From: Flavobacteriaceae bacterium | Lineage (GTDB): Bacteria > Bacteroidota > Bacteroidia > Flavobacteriales > Flavobacteriaceae | Direction of reading: 5' to 3' | DNA: 13,765 nt | Assembly: GCA_030694835.1 (NCBI GenBank) | Contig: JAUYUF010000252.1 | Location: 1 to 13,765 of the forward strand | Shown: positions 7,487 to 13,765 of the stretch, piece by piece | How the letters are laid out: every line of letters starts with the position of its first letter | Position numbering within the stretch: the stretch's first letter is position 1 | The notes under the pieces: generated by a model | What the model saw: only the letters and a program-made list of their open reading frames with translations | What the model was told of the DNA's origin: nothing | Database searches by the model: none | Position numbers and translations under genes: made by a program

Positions 7487-8380
7487 ATGAATTTACCAAT
7501 CCGTTATTTTTCAATTTTAGCTATTCTTTTATTAAGTGGTTTATTCATCAATAGTGTTTCTAATAAACAAAATAATATAAACACAGCTGAATCCTATATT
7601 ATAAAAGGTTTAAAAGTTCCACAAAATTTAAATTTTGCAGGTGAAAAAGCACCTATTCATTTGCCCGATATTTATGAGCGGTTTGATAAAGAGCTTCATA
7701 TAATAACCTATTGGCAGTCAAATACTTTATTACAATTAAAACGTACTGAAAAATATTTTCCAATCATCGAACCTATTTTAAAACAATATGGCATTCCAGA
7801 TGATTTTAAATATTTAGCTGTTGCAGAAAGCGGATTACAAAATGTGGTTTCACCTTCAGATGCACGAGGATTTTGGCAATTATTAAAAGGTACAGCCATA
7901 GAAAATGGTTTAGAAGTAAATGAAAATGTGGATGAGCGTTATGATGTTGAAAAATCTACACATGCTGCTTGTAAATATCTATTGAAATCGAAAGAAAAAT
8001 TTGGAAGCTGGACTTTAGCGGCTGCTTCTTATAATGCAGGAAATACTGGAATTGGAAGAAGAGTTGAAGAACAGCAAGTAACTAATTATTATGATTTATT
8101 AGTAGTGGATGAAACGGCTCGTTATATTCCAAGGATTATAGTTTTTAAAGAGATTTTTTCCAATCCAGCAAAATATGGATTTCAATTAGAGTCTGATGAT
8201 TTTTATCAACCTATCAAATTTAAAATAGTTGAAGTAGAAAATGAAATTCCTGATTTAATTCAATTTGCAATTGACAATAAAATCAATTACAAGTTATTAA
8301 GAATTTATAATCCTTGGCTTAGAGAAAATAATTTAAAGAATAAAAGTAACAAAAAGTACCTTATAAAAATACCTGTATAA
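7487..8380 (+). CDS. Lytic transglycosylase (SLT domain, MltD-like)
   Basis: A 297-residue exported murein hydrolase that cleaves the MurNAc-GlcNAc bond to give 1,6-anhydro ends. The start at 7487 gives a clean N-terminal signal (basic MNLPIR followed by a hydrophobic run to about residue 21); an ATG at 7436 in frame would overlap rfbC and put 17 polar residues ahead of the signal, so it is rejected. The SLT domain covers about residues 90-225: the catalytic Glu114 is in AVAESGLQ, followed by SDARGFWQLLKGTA (the GxxQ-like block), VDERYDVEKSTHAACKYL and AAASYNAGN. The order matches MltD-type enzymes. The last 60 or so residues end in KYLIKIPV and resemble a degenerate LysM-like module, with the pattern NKINYKLLRIYNPWL. 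No lipobox cysteine is visible. It lies 13 bases after rfbC. Confidence 0.93.
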   Translation: MNLPIRYFSILAILLLSGLFINSVSNKQNNINTAESYIIKGLKVPQNLNFAGEKAPIHLPDIYERFDKELHIITYWQSNTLLQLKRTEKYFPIIEPILKQYGIPDDFKYLAVAESGLQNVVSPSDARGFWQLLKGTAIENGLEVNENVDERYDVEKSTHAACKYLLKSKEKFGSWTLAAASYNAGNTGIGRRVEEQQVTNYYDLLVVDETARYIPRIIVFKEIFSNPAKYGFQLESDDFYQPIKFKIVEVENEIPDLIQFAIDNKINYKLLRIYNPWLRENNLKNKSNKKYLIKIPV

Positions 8381-8396
8381 TCAATAAAATAAACTC

Positions 8397-8771
8397 ATGA
8401 AAATGACAGTAACTTTAGTTTTAACCCTCGTTGTAATAGGCTTAATTGCCGGATTTTTAAGTGGCCTAATTGGTATTGGTGGAGGAATCATTATGGTTCC
8501 ATTGTTTGTAATTCTTTTGGGATATTCTCAATATCAGGCACAAGGCATGAGTTTAGCAGTTATGTTACCACCTGTAACTTTTTTAGCAGTTTATAATTAT
8601 TACCAAGCTGGAGCCATTGATTGGCGTTTTGCGATAATCGTTTCAGCAGTTTTTATAGTTGGCGGATTTATTGGTTCTAAAGTTGCTTTGAGTATTGACC
8701 AACAAATGCTTAGAAAAATATTTGGAGGAATATTATTATTAATAGCTGCGAAGTTAATTTTAGGAAAGTAA
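8397..8771 (+). CDS. Half-size TauE/SafE family membrane protein
   Basis: A 124-residue integral membrane protein with about four transmembrane helices (residues 5-25, 28-45, 50-70, 78-118 containing two). The first half carries the TauE/SafE signature GFLSGLIGIGGGIIMVPLFV. Canonical members have about 250 residues in two repeated halves and export sulfite, sulfoacetate or similar anions. Only one half is present here, and the gene ends cleanly with no remnant of a second half before the convergent gene. Single-repeat versions are, as I recall, common in Bacteroidota and may work as dimers. Substrate is unknown; sulfur-compound transport is only a family-based guess. It follows the transglycosylase by 16 bases. 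A second ATG lies two codons downstream. Its stop is one base from the stop of the convergent flavoprotein gene. Confidence 0.85.
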   Translation: MKMTVTLVLTLVVIGLIAGFLSGLIGIGGGIIMVPLFVILLGYSQYQAQGMSLAVMLPPVTFLAVYNYYQAGAIDWRFAIIVSAVFIVGGFIGSKVALSIDQQMLRKIFGGILLLIAAKLILGK

Positions 8772-8772
8772 A

Positions 8773-9708
8773 TTAGCTAAAAGACTTTTTAACTGCGTTA
8801 AATTCAACAATAATATTTGTTATAATTTCTTTGACTGGTTTTATTTCATGAATGATTCCAGCAATTTGACCTATTTCTAATTCACCTTCAACTAAATCAC
8901 CTTCAAACATTCCTTTTTTAGATCGCCCTCTTCCTAACAATTCTTTAAGTTGTTCGGCTGTTGGACATTGTTGATATAAGGTATTTAATTGATGATAAAA
9001 CTGATTTTTTATCAATCTAACAGGCGCTAATTCTTTTAAGGTCAATACCGTTTCACCTTCTTTGGTTTTTACAATTGCTGCTTTAAAATTTTGATGAGCA
9101 GATGATTCGCAACTTGCTGCAAACCGACTTCCTATTTGAACGCCATCTGCTCCTAAAACCATGGCTGCTAACATTCCTCTTCCTGTTGCAATTCCTCCAG
9201 CAGCAATTAACGGTATTGCTAATTGTTCTTTTACCATCGGAATTAAGGTGAAAGTGGTTGTTTCTTCACGACCGTTATGTCCGCCCGCTTCAAATCCTTC
9301 AGCTACCACTGCATCAACACCAGACTCTTGCGCTTTTAATGCAAATTTTACGCTACTTACCACATGAACTACTATTATTCCATTTCCCTTTAAAAAAGAG
9401 GTCCATATTTTCGGATTTCCTGCTGAAGTAAATACTATTTTCACCCCTTCCTCTACAATAATTTTCATTATTTCTTCGATGTTGGGATACAACATCGGCA
9501 CATTCACTCCGAATGGTTTATCGGTTGCTTTTCTACATTTCTGGATATGTTCTCTTAATACATCAGGATACATGGAACCTGCACCAATTAATCCCAATCC
9601 GCCTGCATTACTCACAGCAGCCGCTAGTTTATACCCACTTACCCAAATCATTCCACCTTGAATAATGGGATATTGTATCTTAAAAAGTTCGGTAATTCTT
9701 GTTTTCAT
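8773..9708 (-). CDS. Nitronate monooxygenase / FabK-like FMN-dependent oxidoreductase
   Basis: A 311-residue TIM-barrel flavoprotein of the 2-nitropropane dioxygenase family. The N-terminus MKTRITELFKIQYPIIQGGM and the block AAAVSNAGGLGLIGAG are typical. The active-site segment AEGFEAGGHNG contains His144, and the phosphate-binding region reads IPLIAAGGIATGRG followed by GADGVQIGSRF. The family includes nitronate monooxygenases, which oxidise toxic nitronates, and FabK enoyl-ACP reductases, which share this motif order; the sequence does not separate them cleanly. The ATG at 9708 overlaps the TGA of the upstream S8 peptidase gene by one base (TGATG), which fits coupled translation; an in-frame TTG at 9711 is less likely. 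Its stop is one base from the convergent TauE/SafE gene, leaving no room for a separate terminator. Confidence 0.9.
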   Translation of the reverse strand: MKTRITELFKIQYPIIQGGMIWVSGYKLAAAVSNAGGLGLIGAGSMYPDVLREHIQKCRKATDKPFGVNVPMLYPNIEEIMKIIVEEGVKIVFTSAGNPKIWTSFLKGNGIIVVHVVSSVKFALKAQESGVDAVVAEGFEAGGHNGREETTTFTLIPMVKEQLAIPLIAAGGIATGRGMLAAMVLGADGVQIGSRFAASCESSAHQNFKAAIVKTKEGETVLTLKELAPVRLIKNQFYHQLNTLYQQCPTAEQLKELLGRGRSKKGMFEGDLVEGELEIGQIAGIIHEIKPVKEIITNIIVEFNAVKKSFS

Positions 9709-11138
9709 CAATTAAATTTTGGGATTCCATATCCATATTGGGATTGGAGAGTTGGATTGGTATATAAATTTGCTGATTCTTTTATCATTCGAATAATTTC
9801 ACTGTTTTTCTTAGTAGAATTTTTTTGCCAATAACAAGCAATTACTCCAGCCATAATAGGTGAAGCAAAAGAAGTTCCACTAGATGGTGAAATTTGACCA
9901 ACCGAATTAATTACAAAAGATTGTGATCCTTGTGCTAATACCTCTGGTTTTATTCTTCCATCGGAAGTGGGACCAAATGAACTAAAAGAAGCAATTACTT
10001 TAGAAGCATCAACTGCTCCAACACTTAATACAGACTTGGCATCTGCCGGTGCAGTGATATATTTCCAAGAATTTGCCCCTTCATTTCCAACAGCGTTAAC
10101 TAGAATCATCCCCCTAGAAAAACCAATTTCTGCACCTCTTGATATAAAGGTTTTATTTCCGTTCATATCAGCATAAGTATAATCATATTTTGGATTATCA
10201 AATGTAGAATATCCGAGAGATGTATTAATAATATCTACCCCTAAACTATCTGCTTTTTCAGCAGCCTCTACCCATAAACTCTCTTCTAATGGAGATTCTG
10301 TTGGACCATCTTCTGTTATAAAAAGATAGAAGGATGCATCGGGAGCAGTACCTATAAATTGATTATCTATATAAGCTGCAATTGTTGATAAAACCGAAGT
10401 GCCATGTGAAACTCCAGTATAAAAATTATTGTTTCTTGTTACATAATTATAACCCCCTAATATTTTGTTATTATCTCTGAGTCTTTTAAATGCATTAAAA
10501 GTATCAACACCGGGGAAACCACCATCAATTACTGCAATAATAATCCCGTTACCAGTGAAATTTTGTTGATGTAAAACATCGCCCCCTAACATATTAATTT
10601 GAGTAAACCCATTTCCATAATTTAAATCTGTACTAATAGAGCCAAATTTATTTTCGGGATGATGACTTCTTTTGGAAGATGTAGCAATTCTTCCATTTAG
10701 ATTTAAGGATTTATCAGCAAACTCAACTTTAGCAACAATTAATAATTGTTTTAACTTATTAATATTGGTTTTTGTTCCTTCTATATGCAAAGCATTTAAC
10801 CACTTTGATTTAGCCATAATTTTAATTCCAATCGTATTTTTTATTTGATTATAATATATTTTTTCTATTGGCACATCGATTTCATCCAACGAAATATTTT
10901 GTTTCGTTCTACGCAGCAAAGAGCGTGGTGATAACATTAAACTTGGGTTGGCTAAAAATGTGTTTTTTGATGGCTTATCTTTAAAATAAACCCAAGCAAT
11001 TTCAATTTGAGTATCTGTTGGATCGTTGTTCTGGTCAGGAATTTCAGGATTTTTATCTTTATCGCACGCAACTAATAACAACATCATTGTAAAGACAATG
11101 AATCTATATTTAAGGTATTGATAATCTTTTATTTTCAT
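9708..11138 (-). CDS. Subtilisin-like (S8 family) serine peptidase, predicted lipoprotein
   Basis: A 476-residue peptidase with a full catalytic triad: Asp205 in VIDGGFPG, His245 in SHGTSV and Ser423 in GTSFASP, plus the oxyanion Asn352 in VGNEG. The N-terminus has a basic and hydrophobic signal ending in LLLVAC, a good lipobox with Cys25, followed by an acidic and lysine-rich linker (DKDKNPEIPDQNNDPTD). Residues of about 45-150 are a pro-region of the Bacteroidota type (SPRSLLRRTKQNI, KSKWLNALHIEGT). The protein ends at YGYGIPKFN, directly after the catalytic domain, with no C-terminal type IX secretion sorting domain. That fits anchoring to the outer membrane, possibly exposed at the cell surface. 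Upstream, 64 bases separate it from mnmA; downstream it overlaps the flavoprotein gene by one base. Confidence 0.93.
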   Translation of the reverse strand: MKIKDYQYLKYRFIVFTMMLLLVACDKDKNPEIPDQNNDPTDTQIEIAWVYFKDKPSKNTFLANPSLMLSPRSLLRRTKQNISLDEIDVPIEKIYYNQIKNTIGIKIMAKSKWLNALHIEGTKTNINKLKQLLIVAKVEFADKSLNLNGRIATSSKRSHHPENKFGSISTDLNYGNGFTQINMLGGDVLHQQNFTGNGIIIAVIDGGFPGVDTFNAFKRLRDNNKILGGYNYVTRNNNFYTGVSHGTSVLSTIAAYIDNQFIGTAPDASFYLFITEDGPTESPLEESLWVEAAEKADSLGVDIINTSLGYSTFDNPKYDYTYADMNGNKTFISRGAEIGFSRGMILVNAVGNEGANSWKYITAPADAKSVLSVGAVDASKVIASFSSFGPTSDGRIKPEVLAQGSQSFVINSVGQISPSSGTSFASPIMAGVIACYWQKNSTKKNSEIIRMIKESANLYTNPTLQSQYGYGIPKFN

Positions 11139-11172
11139 TTGGATTCAGTTCAGAAATCTGATTAACGAAAAT

Positions 11173-11199
11173 ACTATTTTAAAATGAATTTTGAATAGT
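11173..11199 (-). terminator. AT-rich hairpin just after mnmA, possible weak terminator
   Basis: Arms ACTATT (11173-11178) and AATAGT (11194-11199) pair, followed inward by AAAA with TTTT after a small asymmetric bulge, leaving a four-base loop. On the minus strand this begins four bases after the mnmA stop and is followed by ATTTTCGTT, a short T-rich run. The stem is almost all A-T, so stability is low; it could attenuate rather than end transcription into the S8 gene. Confidence 0.3.
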
Positions 11200-11202
11200 T
11201 AA

Positions 11203-12390
11203 TTATGAAATTACACCCGATCCAATGAGTTCGTCATCGATGTACCAAGCTACAAATTGACCTTCAGTAATGGCAGATTGCTTGTTTATAAATTCAATAT
11301 ATAAACCATCTTCTAGTTTATAAATTGTTGCATCACTCAATGCTTGACGATAGCGAATTCGGGCTTTTACAAGCATTGATTCGCCAACAGAAAGTGCTAA
11401 ATCTTCTCTAATCCAATGAATTTCATCATTAGAAACTTTTAATGTGTCATTCAATAATCCTGGATGTGTAGCTCCTTCTCCAACATAAATGATGTTCTTT
11501 TTTACATCAGTGGCAATTACAAATAATGGCTCAATGGTAACTACTACATTTAATCCATTTCGCTGACCTATATTAAAGTAATGAGGACCATTATGTTTAC
11601 CCATATTTTTCCCATCATTTAATTGATACTTTATTTTAGTGGCTTTATACTCTAATTCAGCTTCTTTATTTACAAATTTAGGCAAAGGTTGATGATACTT
11701 TTCAAAAGAATTGGGTATCTGAACAATTAATCCTTCTTTAGGTTTTAATTGTTGTTGCAGGAACTCTGGTAAACGAACCTTTCCTATAAAACATAAGCCT
11801 TGTGAATCTTTTTTTTCTGCAGTTATCAAATCTAACTCAGCAGCAATAGCGCGTACTTCTGGTTTTAATAATTCTCCAATAGGAAACAATGATTTAGCTA
11901 ATTGTTCTTGAGAAAGCTGACAAAGAAAATAAGATTGATCTTTATTAGGGTCTTTTCCAGCCAATAACTTGTAAACAGTTTTCCCATTGATTTCTTCTAC
12001 TGATTTTCTACAATAATGACCGGTTGCAACATAGTCGGCCCCTAATTCTAGTGCAATTTTAAGGAACACATCAAATTTGATTTCGCGATTACAAAGTACA
12101 TCAGGATTAGGAGTTCTTCCTAATTCATATTCACGGAACATATAATCTACAATCTTTTCTTTGTATTGCTCACTTAAATCAACAACCTGAAATGGAATAC
12201 CTAGTTTTTCTGCTACAAGCATTGCATCGTTACTATCTTCTAACCAAGGACATTCATCAGAAATTGTAACAGTAGTATCATGCCAATTTTTCATAAAAAG
12301 TCCAATTACTTCATAACCTTGTTGCTTTAACAAATATGCTGCTACACTGCTATCTACCCCGCCAGAAAGCCCTACAATTACCCTTTTCAT
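11203..12390 (-). CDS. mnmA: tRNA-specific 2-thiouridylase MnmA
   Basis: A 395-residue enzyme that thiolates U34 of Lys, Glu and Gln tRNAs at C2, using ATP to adenylate the base and a relayed persulfide sulfur. The PP-loop ATP site is SGGVDSS (residues 9-15). The two catalytic cysteines are Cys100 in [12 protein letters not shown] and Cys200 in GLCFIGKV. The segments [18 protein letters not shown] and GQRNGLNV are family hallmarks, and the C-terminal beta-barrel ends in EGQFVAWY. Compared with typical MnmA (about 360-370 residues) it has an insert of some 40 residues near 220-260, rich in lysine, between [11 protein letters not shown] and [11 protein letters not shown]. It starts at the ATG at 12390, downstream of a -7-like element. 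The sulfur donor relay (IscS and Tus proteins or equivalents) is not in the window. Confidence 0.96.
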   Translation of the reverse strand: MKRVIVGLSGGVDSSVAAYLLKQQGYEVIGLFMKNWHDTTVTISDECPWLEDSNDAMLVAEKLGIPFQVVDLSEQYKEKIVDYMFREYELGRTPNPDVLCNREIKFDVFLKIALELGADYVATGHYCRKSVEEINGKTVYKLLAGKDPNKDQSYFLCQLSQEQLAKSLFPIGELLKPEVRAIAAELDLITAEKKDSQGLCFIGKVRLPEFLQQQLKPKEGLIVQIPNSFEKYHQPLPKFVNKEAELEYKATKIKYQLNDGKNMGKHNGPHYFNIGQRNGLNVVVTIEPLFVIATDVKKNIIYVGEGATHPGLLNDTLKVSNDEIHWIREDLALSVGESMLVKARIRYRQALSDATIYKLEDGLYIEFINKQSAITEGQFVAWYIDDELIGSGVIS

Positions 12391-12422
12391 ATTACTAATT
12401 ATATTGAATTTATGCTACTTTG

Positions 12423-12430
12423 CAAAGATA
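12423..12430 (-). promoter_or_regulatory. Predicted -7 element of mnmA
   Basis: On the minus strand TATCTTTG fits TAnnTTTG exactly and ends 32 bases before the mnmA ATG, predicting a leader of about 25-30 bases. No TTG is seen at -33 spacing. The element overlaps the 10-base perfect palindrome CTTTGCAAAG (12418-12427). Confidence 0.45.
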
Positions 12431-12479
12431 CTGATATGATTTTAGATGTGATATAGTTTAAATTTTTAATGAAGATTTT

Positions 12480-12623
12480 TTATGTTTTGCAATTAATTAC
12501 TTTTGAATAAGTAGATGCTTCAATAAATTGAAAACCCAACACTACTACAAATCCCATAACAAAAAAACTTCCTGCCCCTAATCCAAAAAATCCATATTCA
12601 GTAAACATATTTAAAGATTCCAT
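12480..12623 (-). CDS. Possible small single-pass membrane protein (47 aa), unrecognised
   Basis: I do not recognise this gene. An ATG at 12623 opens a 47-codon frame ending at TAA 12482-12480. The product begins MESLNMFTEYGFFGLG and has one hydrophobic, glycine-rich segment (about residues 11-34, GFFGLGAGSFFVMGFVVVLG) followed by a short polar tail with one Cys (45). A second ATG (codon 6) could be the start. It lies 95 bases downstream of the sulfurtransferase gene on the same strand and 89 bases upstream of the mnmA start. No -7 element is obvious directly in front, so it would depend on read-through from the sulfurtransferase. AT-rich non-coding DNA readily yields Phe and Leu-rich frames, but the run of Gly, Ala and Val codons is less expected by chance. 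Existence is uncertain. Confidence 0.4.
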   Translation of the reverse strand: MESLNMFTEYGFFGLGAGSFFVMGFVVVLGFQFIEASTYSKVINCKT

Positions 12624-12644
12624 ATACTTAAATACTTTAAAAAG

Positions 12645-12720
12645 AAATGATTTTTATTAGTTCTATTTCATCAGTTGATTTAAAGAATTTCACTTTATCA
12701 ATATTCATAGAAAATCATTT
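12645..12720 (-). repeat. 10-bp perfect inverted repeat flanking the 3' end of the sulfurtransferase gene
   Basis: AAATGATTTT at 12645-12654 is the exact reverse complement of AAAATCATTT at 12711-12720, with 56 bases between. On the minus strand the first arm overlaps the sulfurtransferase stop codon and the second arm is followed directly by CTTTTT. A long-loop 3' hairpin with a U-run is possible. The loop holds a 23-codon frame (12708-12637) that I do not call as a gene. Confidence 0.35.
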
Positions 12721-13576
12721 ATTCAATACTTGAATTAATTGTAACCATTGGCTTATTATTTCTAGACCATTCACTCCATGAACCAACATATAGACTAGGA
12801 ATTTCTAGACCAGCATAAGCCATAGCCAAAATAGTTTGACAAGCATTTACACCAGATCCACAATGCACAATCCCTTCTGTTGTTTTGATATTTCCAAATA
12901 CATTTTTATAAAATACTTTTAAATCATCGGGTGATTTAAACAATCCGTTACTATCATTATTATTTGAAAAAGGAACATTTATAGCGTTTGGAATATGGCC
13001 TGCAATTAAATCAATTGGCTCTGATATTCCGTCATAACGATAACTATCCCTAACATCAATAATTAATTTTTTATGATCTACAGTAGCTTTTTCAACTTCT
13101 TGTAAACTTACTTTTGGCCATTTCCATTTAGTAACTTTGTAATTTGATATGTCTAACGGTTCTCCAGCCTTAGAACTTATAGGGATACCATTTCTAACAG
13201 CTTCTTGAAATCCACCATTTAGAACTTGAACTTTTTGGTGACCAATTGATTTTAACATCCACCAAAATCTGGCAGCTGCACTAGCTCCATTTACGTAATC
13301 ATATAGTACTACATGACTTTTTTTTGTAATACCAAGATTATTTAAAGTGTTTTTAAATTGTTTAATAGTTGGCAATGGATGTCTGCCTCCTATAGATAAA
13401 TCTTTTTTAATATTAGATAGTTCTAAGTCTAGATTAATAAACAATGCTTCTTTAATAAATCTTTGTTCATTTTTATCAAAATTTTTTGTGGTTACATCAA
13501 CTATAACCAAATTTTTGACTTTCATTAATTTCAAAAGCTCTTTAGCAGAAATAATTGGAGAAATATTTTTATTCAT
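12719..13576 (-). CDS. Two-domain sulfurtransferase (rhodanese / 3-mercaptopyruvate sulfurtransferase type)
   Basis: A 285-residue tandem rhodanese protein that moves sulfane sulfur from thiosulfate or 3-mercaptopyruvate to an acceptor. The N-terminal domain (about residues 10-120) carries VIVDV, GRHPLP, HVVLYDYVNGASAARFWW (Asp in place of the catalytic Cys, as usual) and VQVLNGGFQEA. The C-terminal domain (about 150-280) has IIDVRDSYRYDG, GHIPNAINVPF and the active-site loop CGSGVNA with Cys239. CGSGVTA is the mercaptopyruvate-type loop, so that substrate is somewhat favoured; Thr to Asn is a small departure. The ATG at 13576 starts a normal N-terminus; an in-frame ATG at 13642 would add 22 residues unlike the family and lie upstream of a promoter-like element. 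No signal peptide, so cytoplasmic. It might feed sulfur pathways such as tRNA thiolation, which is speculation. Confidence 0.91.
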   Translation of the reverse strand: MNKNISPIISAKELLKLMKVKNLVIVDVTTKNFDKNEQRFIKEALFINLDLELSNIKKDLSIGGRHPLPTIKQFKNTLNNLGITKKSHVVLYDYVNGASAAARFWWMLKSIGHQKVQVLNGGFQEAVRNGIPISSKAGEPLDISNYKVTKWKWPKVSLQEVEKATVDHKKLIIDVRDSYRYDGISEPIDLIAGHIPNAINVPFSNNNDSNGLFKSPDDLKVFYKNVFGNIKTTEGIVHCGSGVNACQTILAMAYAGLEIPSLYVGSWSEWSRNNKPMVTINSSIE

Positions 13577-13582
13577 TTTAAA

Positions 13583-13612
13583 CAAATAAATGATTCTGTA
13601 ATTGTCGCGCAA
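13583..13612 (-). promoter_or_regulatory. Weak promoter candidate for the sulfurtransferase gene
   Basis: On the minus strand TTG (13612-13610) is followed after 19 bases by TTTATTTG (13590-13583), one mismatch from TAnnTTTG. Only six bases separate it from the ATG at 13576, so the transcript would be almost leaderless if both calls are right. Confidence 0.3.
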
Positions 13613-13704
13613 TATACTGAATAAAAAGACTCTAATGCTCAATAGATTAAACTTATTAACATCAATTTTAGGGAATTTTTAGTGATAAACTTAAACACTA
13701 ATTC

Positions 13705-13722
13705 AATATTAATTCTAATATT
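13705..13722. repeat. Small all-AT stem-loop near window end
   Basis: AATATTA (13705-13711) and TAATATT (13716-13722) form a perfect 7-bp stem with a four-base loop ATTC; TTT follows on the plus strand. It could be a weak terminator of a gene beyond the window, but an all-AT stem of this size is expected often in DNA this AT-rich. The rest of 13577-13765 shows no gene. Confidence 0.2.
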
Positions 13723-13765
13723 TTTAAGAATGAAATTTTTTGATTTTATTGTTTTTTATTGGGAT

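Noticed and set aside
9161..9661. Plus-strand frames inside the flavoprotein gene (9161-9367 and 9479-9661)
   Set aside because: They are antisense to a clear TIM-barrel flavoprotein gene and their low-complexity products look like shadows.
12637..12708. 23-codon frame on the minus strand between the sulfurtransferase and the small membrane ORF
   Set aside because: Too short, with no recognisable motif or start signal; kept only as part of the inverted-repeat observation.
13577..13642. In-frame upstream ATG for the sulfurtransferase
   Set aside because: The extra 22 residues do not resemble the family and the second Met begins a normal rhodanese N-terminus.
1..13765. Mobile element, CRISPR, tRNA, prophage or defence-system content
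   Set aside because: No transposase, integrase, direct-repeat array, tRNA-like fold or known defence domain was seen; all major genes are ordinary chromosomal families.

Overview
The window is chromosomal DNA from a member of the Bacteroidota, most likely a Flavobacteriaceae relative. Evidence: very AT-rich DNA, compact gene packing, no Shine-Dalgarno sequences in front of starts, TAnnTTTG-type -7 promoter elements, and typical flavobacterial proteins (a rhomboid with a C-terminal IDAILDKI...GYDSLT tail, a half-size TauE/SafE protein, an orphan OppA-like lipoprotein, an S8 peptidase of the Bacteroidota type). No phage, insertion sequence, CRISPR array, tRNA or rRNA is visible. It reads as ordinary core genome; I did not find a convincing undescribed multi-gene system.

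Layout. (1) Bases 1-3223, plus strand: 3' part of mutL, two tandem rhomboid proteases and a membrane-anchored endonuclease/exonuclease/phosphatase (EEP) protein, spaced 3, 3 and 16 bases apart, so probably one operon. (2) Bases 3220-4875, minus strand: an OppA-like lipoprotein gene convergent with the EEP gene; their stop codons share one TTAA. (3) Bases 4897-4930: a compact divergent promoter region. (4) Bases 4948-8771, plus strand: mtaB, an alpha/beta hydrolase, rfbC, a lytic transglycosylase and a half-size TauE/SafE protein, overlapping or nearly abutting. (5) Bases 8773-12390, minus strand: mnmA, then an S8 serine peptidase lipoprotein, then a nitronate monooxygenase/FabK-like flavoprotein whose start overlaps the peptidase stop by one base. 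The last two plus/minus genes converge with one base between stops. (6) Bases 12391-12718: the largest gap, holding the mnmA promoter, a possible 47-residue membrane peptide and a 10-bp inverted repeat. (7) Bases 12719-13576, minus strand: a two-domain rhodanese sulfurtransferase, then a 189-base AT-rich stretch to the window end.

Functional themes are DNA repair (MutL), tRNA anticodon-loop thiolation (MtaB makes ms2t6A37, MnmA makes s2U34), envelope processing (rhomboids, lytic transglycosylase, lipoproteins, surface-sugar epimerase) and sulfur handling (rhodanese, TauE/SafE-like). Both tRNA thiolation genes carry a TAnCTTTGCAA core at their promoters. The most useful points to follow up are the MutL C-terminal domain lacking recognisable endonuclease metal ligands, the S8 peptidase that has a lipobox and ends right after its catalytic domain, the divergent promoter with interleaved elements, and the short membrane ORF downstream of the sulfurtransferase.
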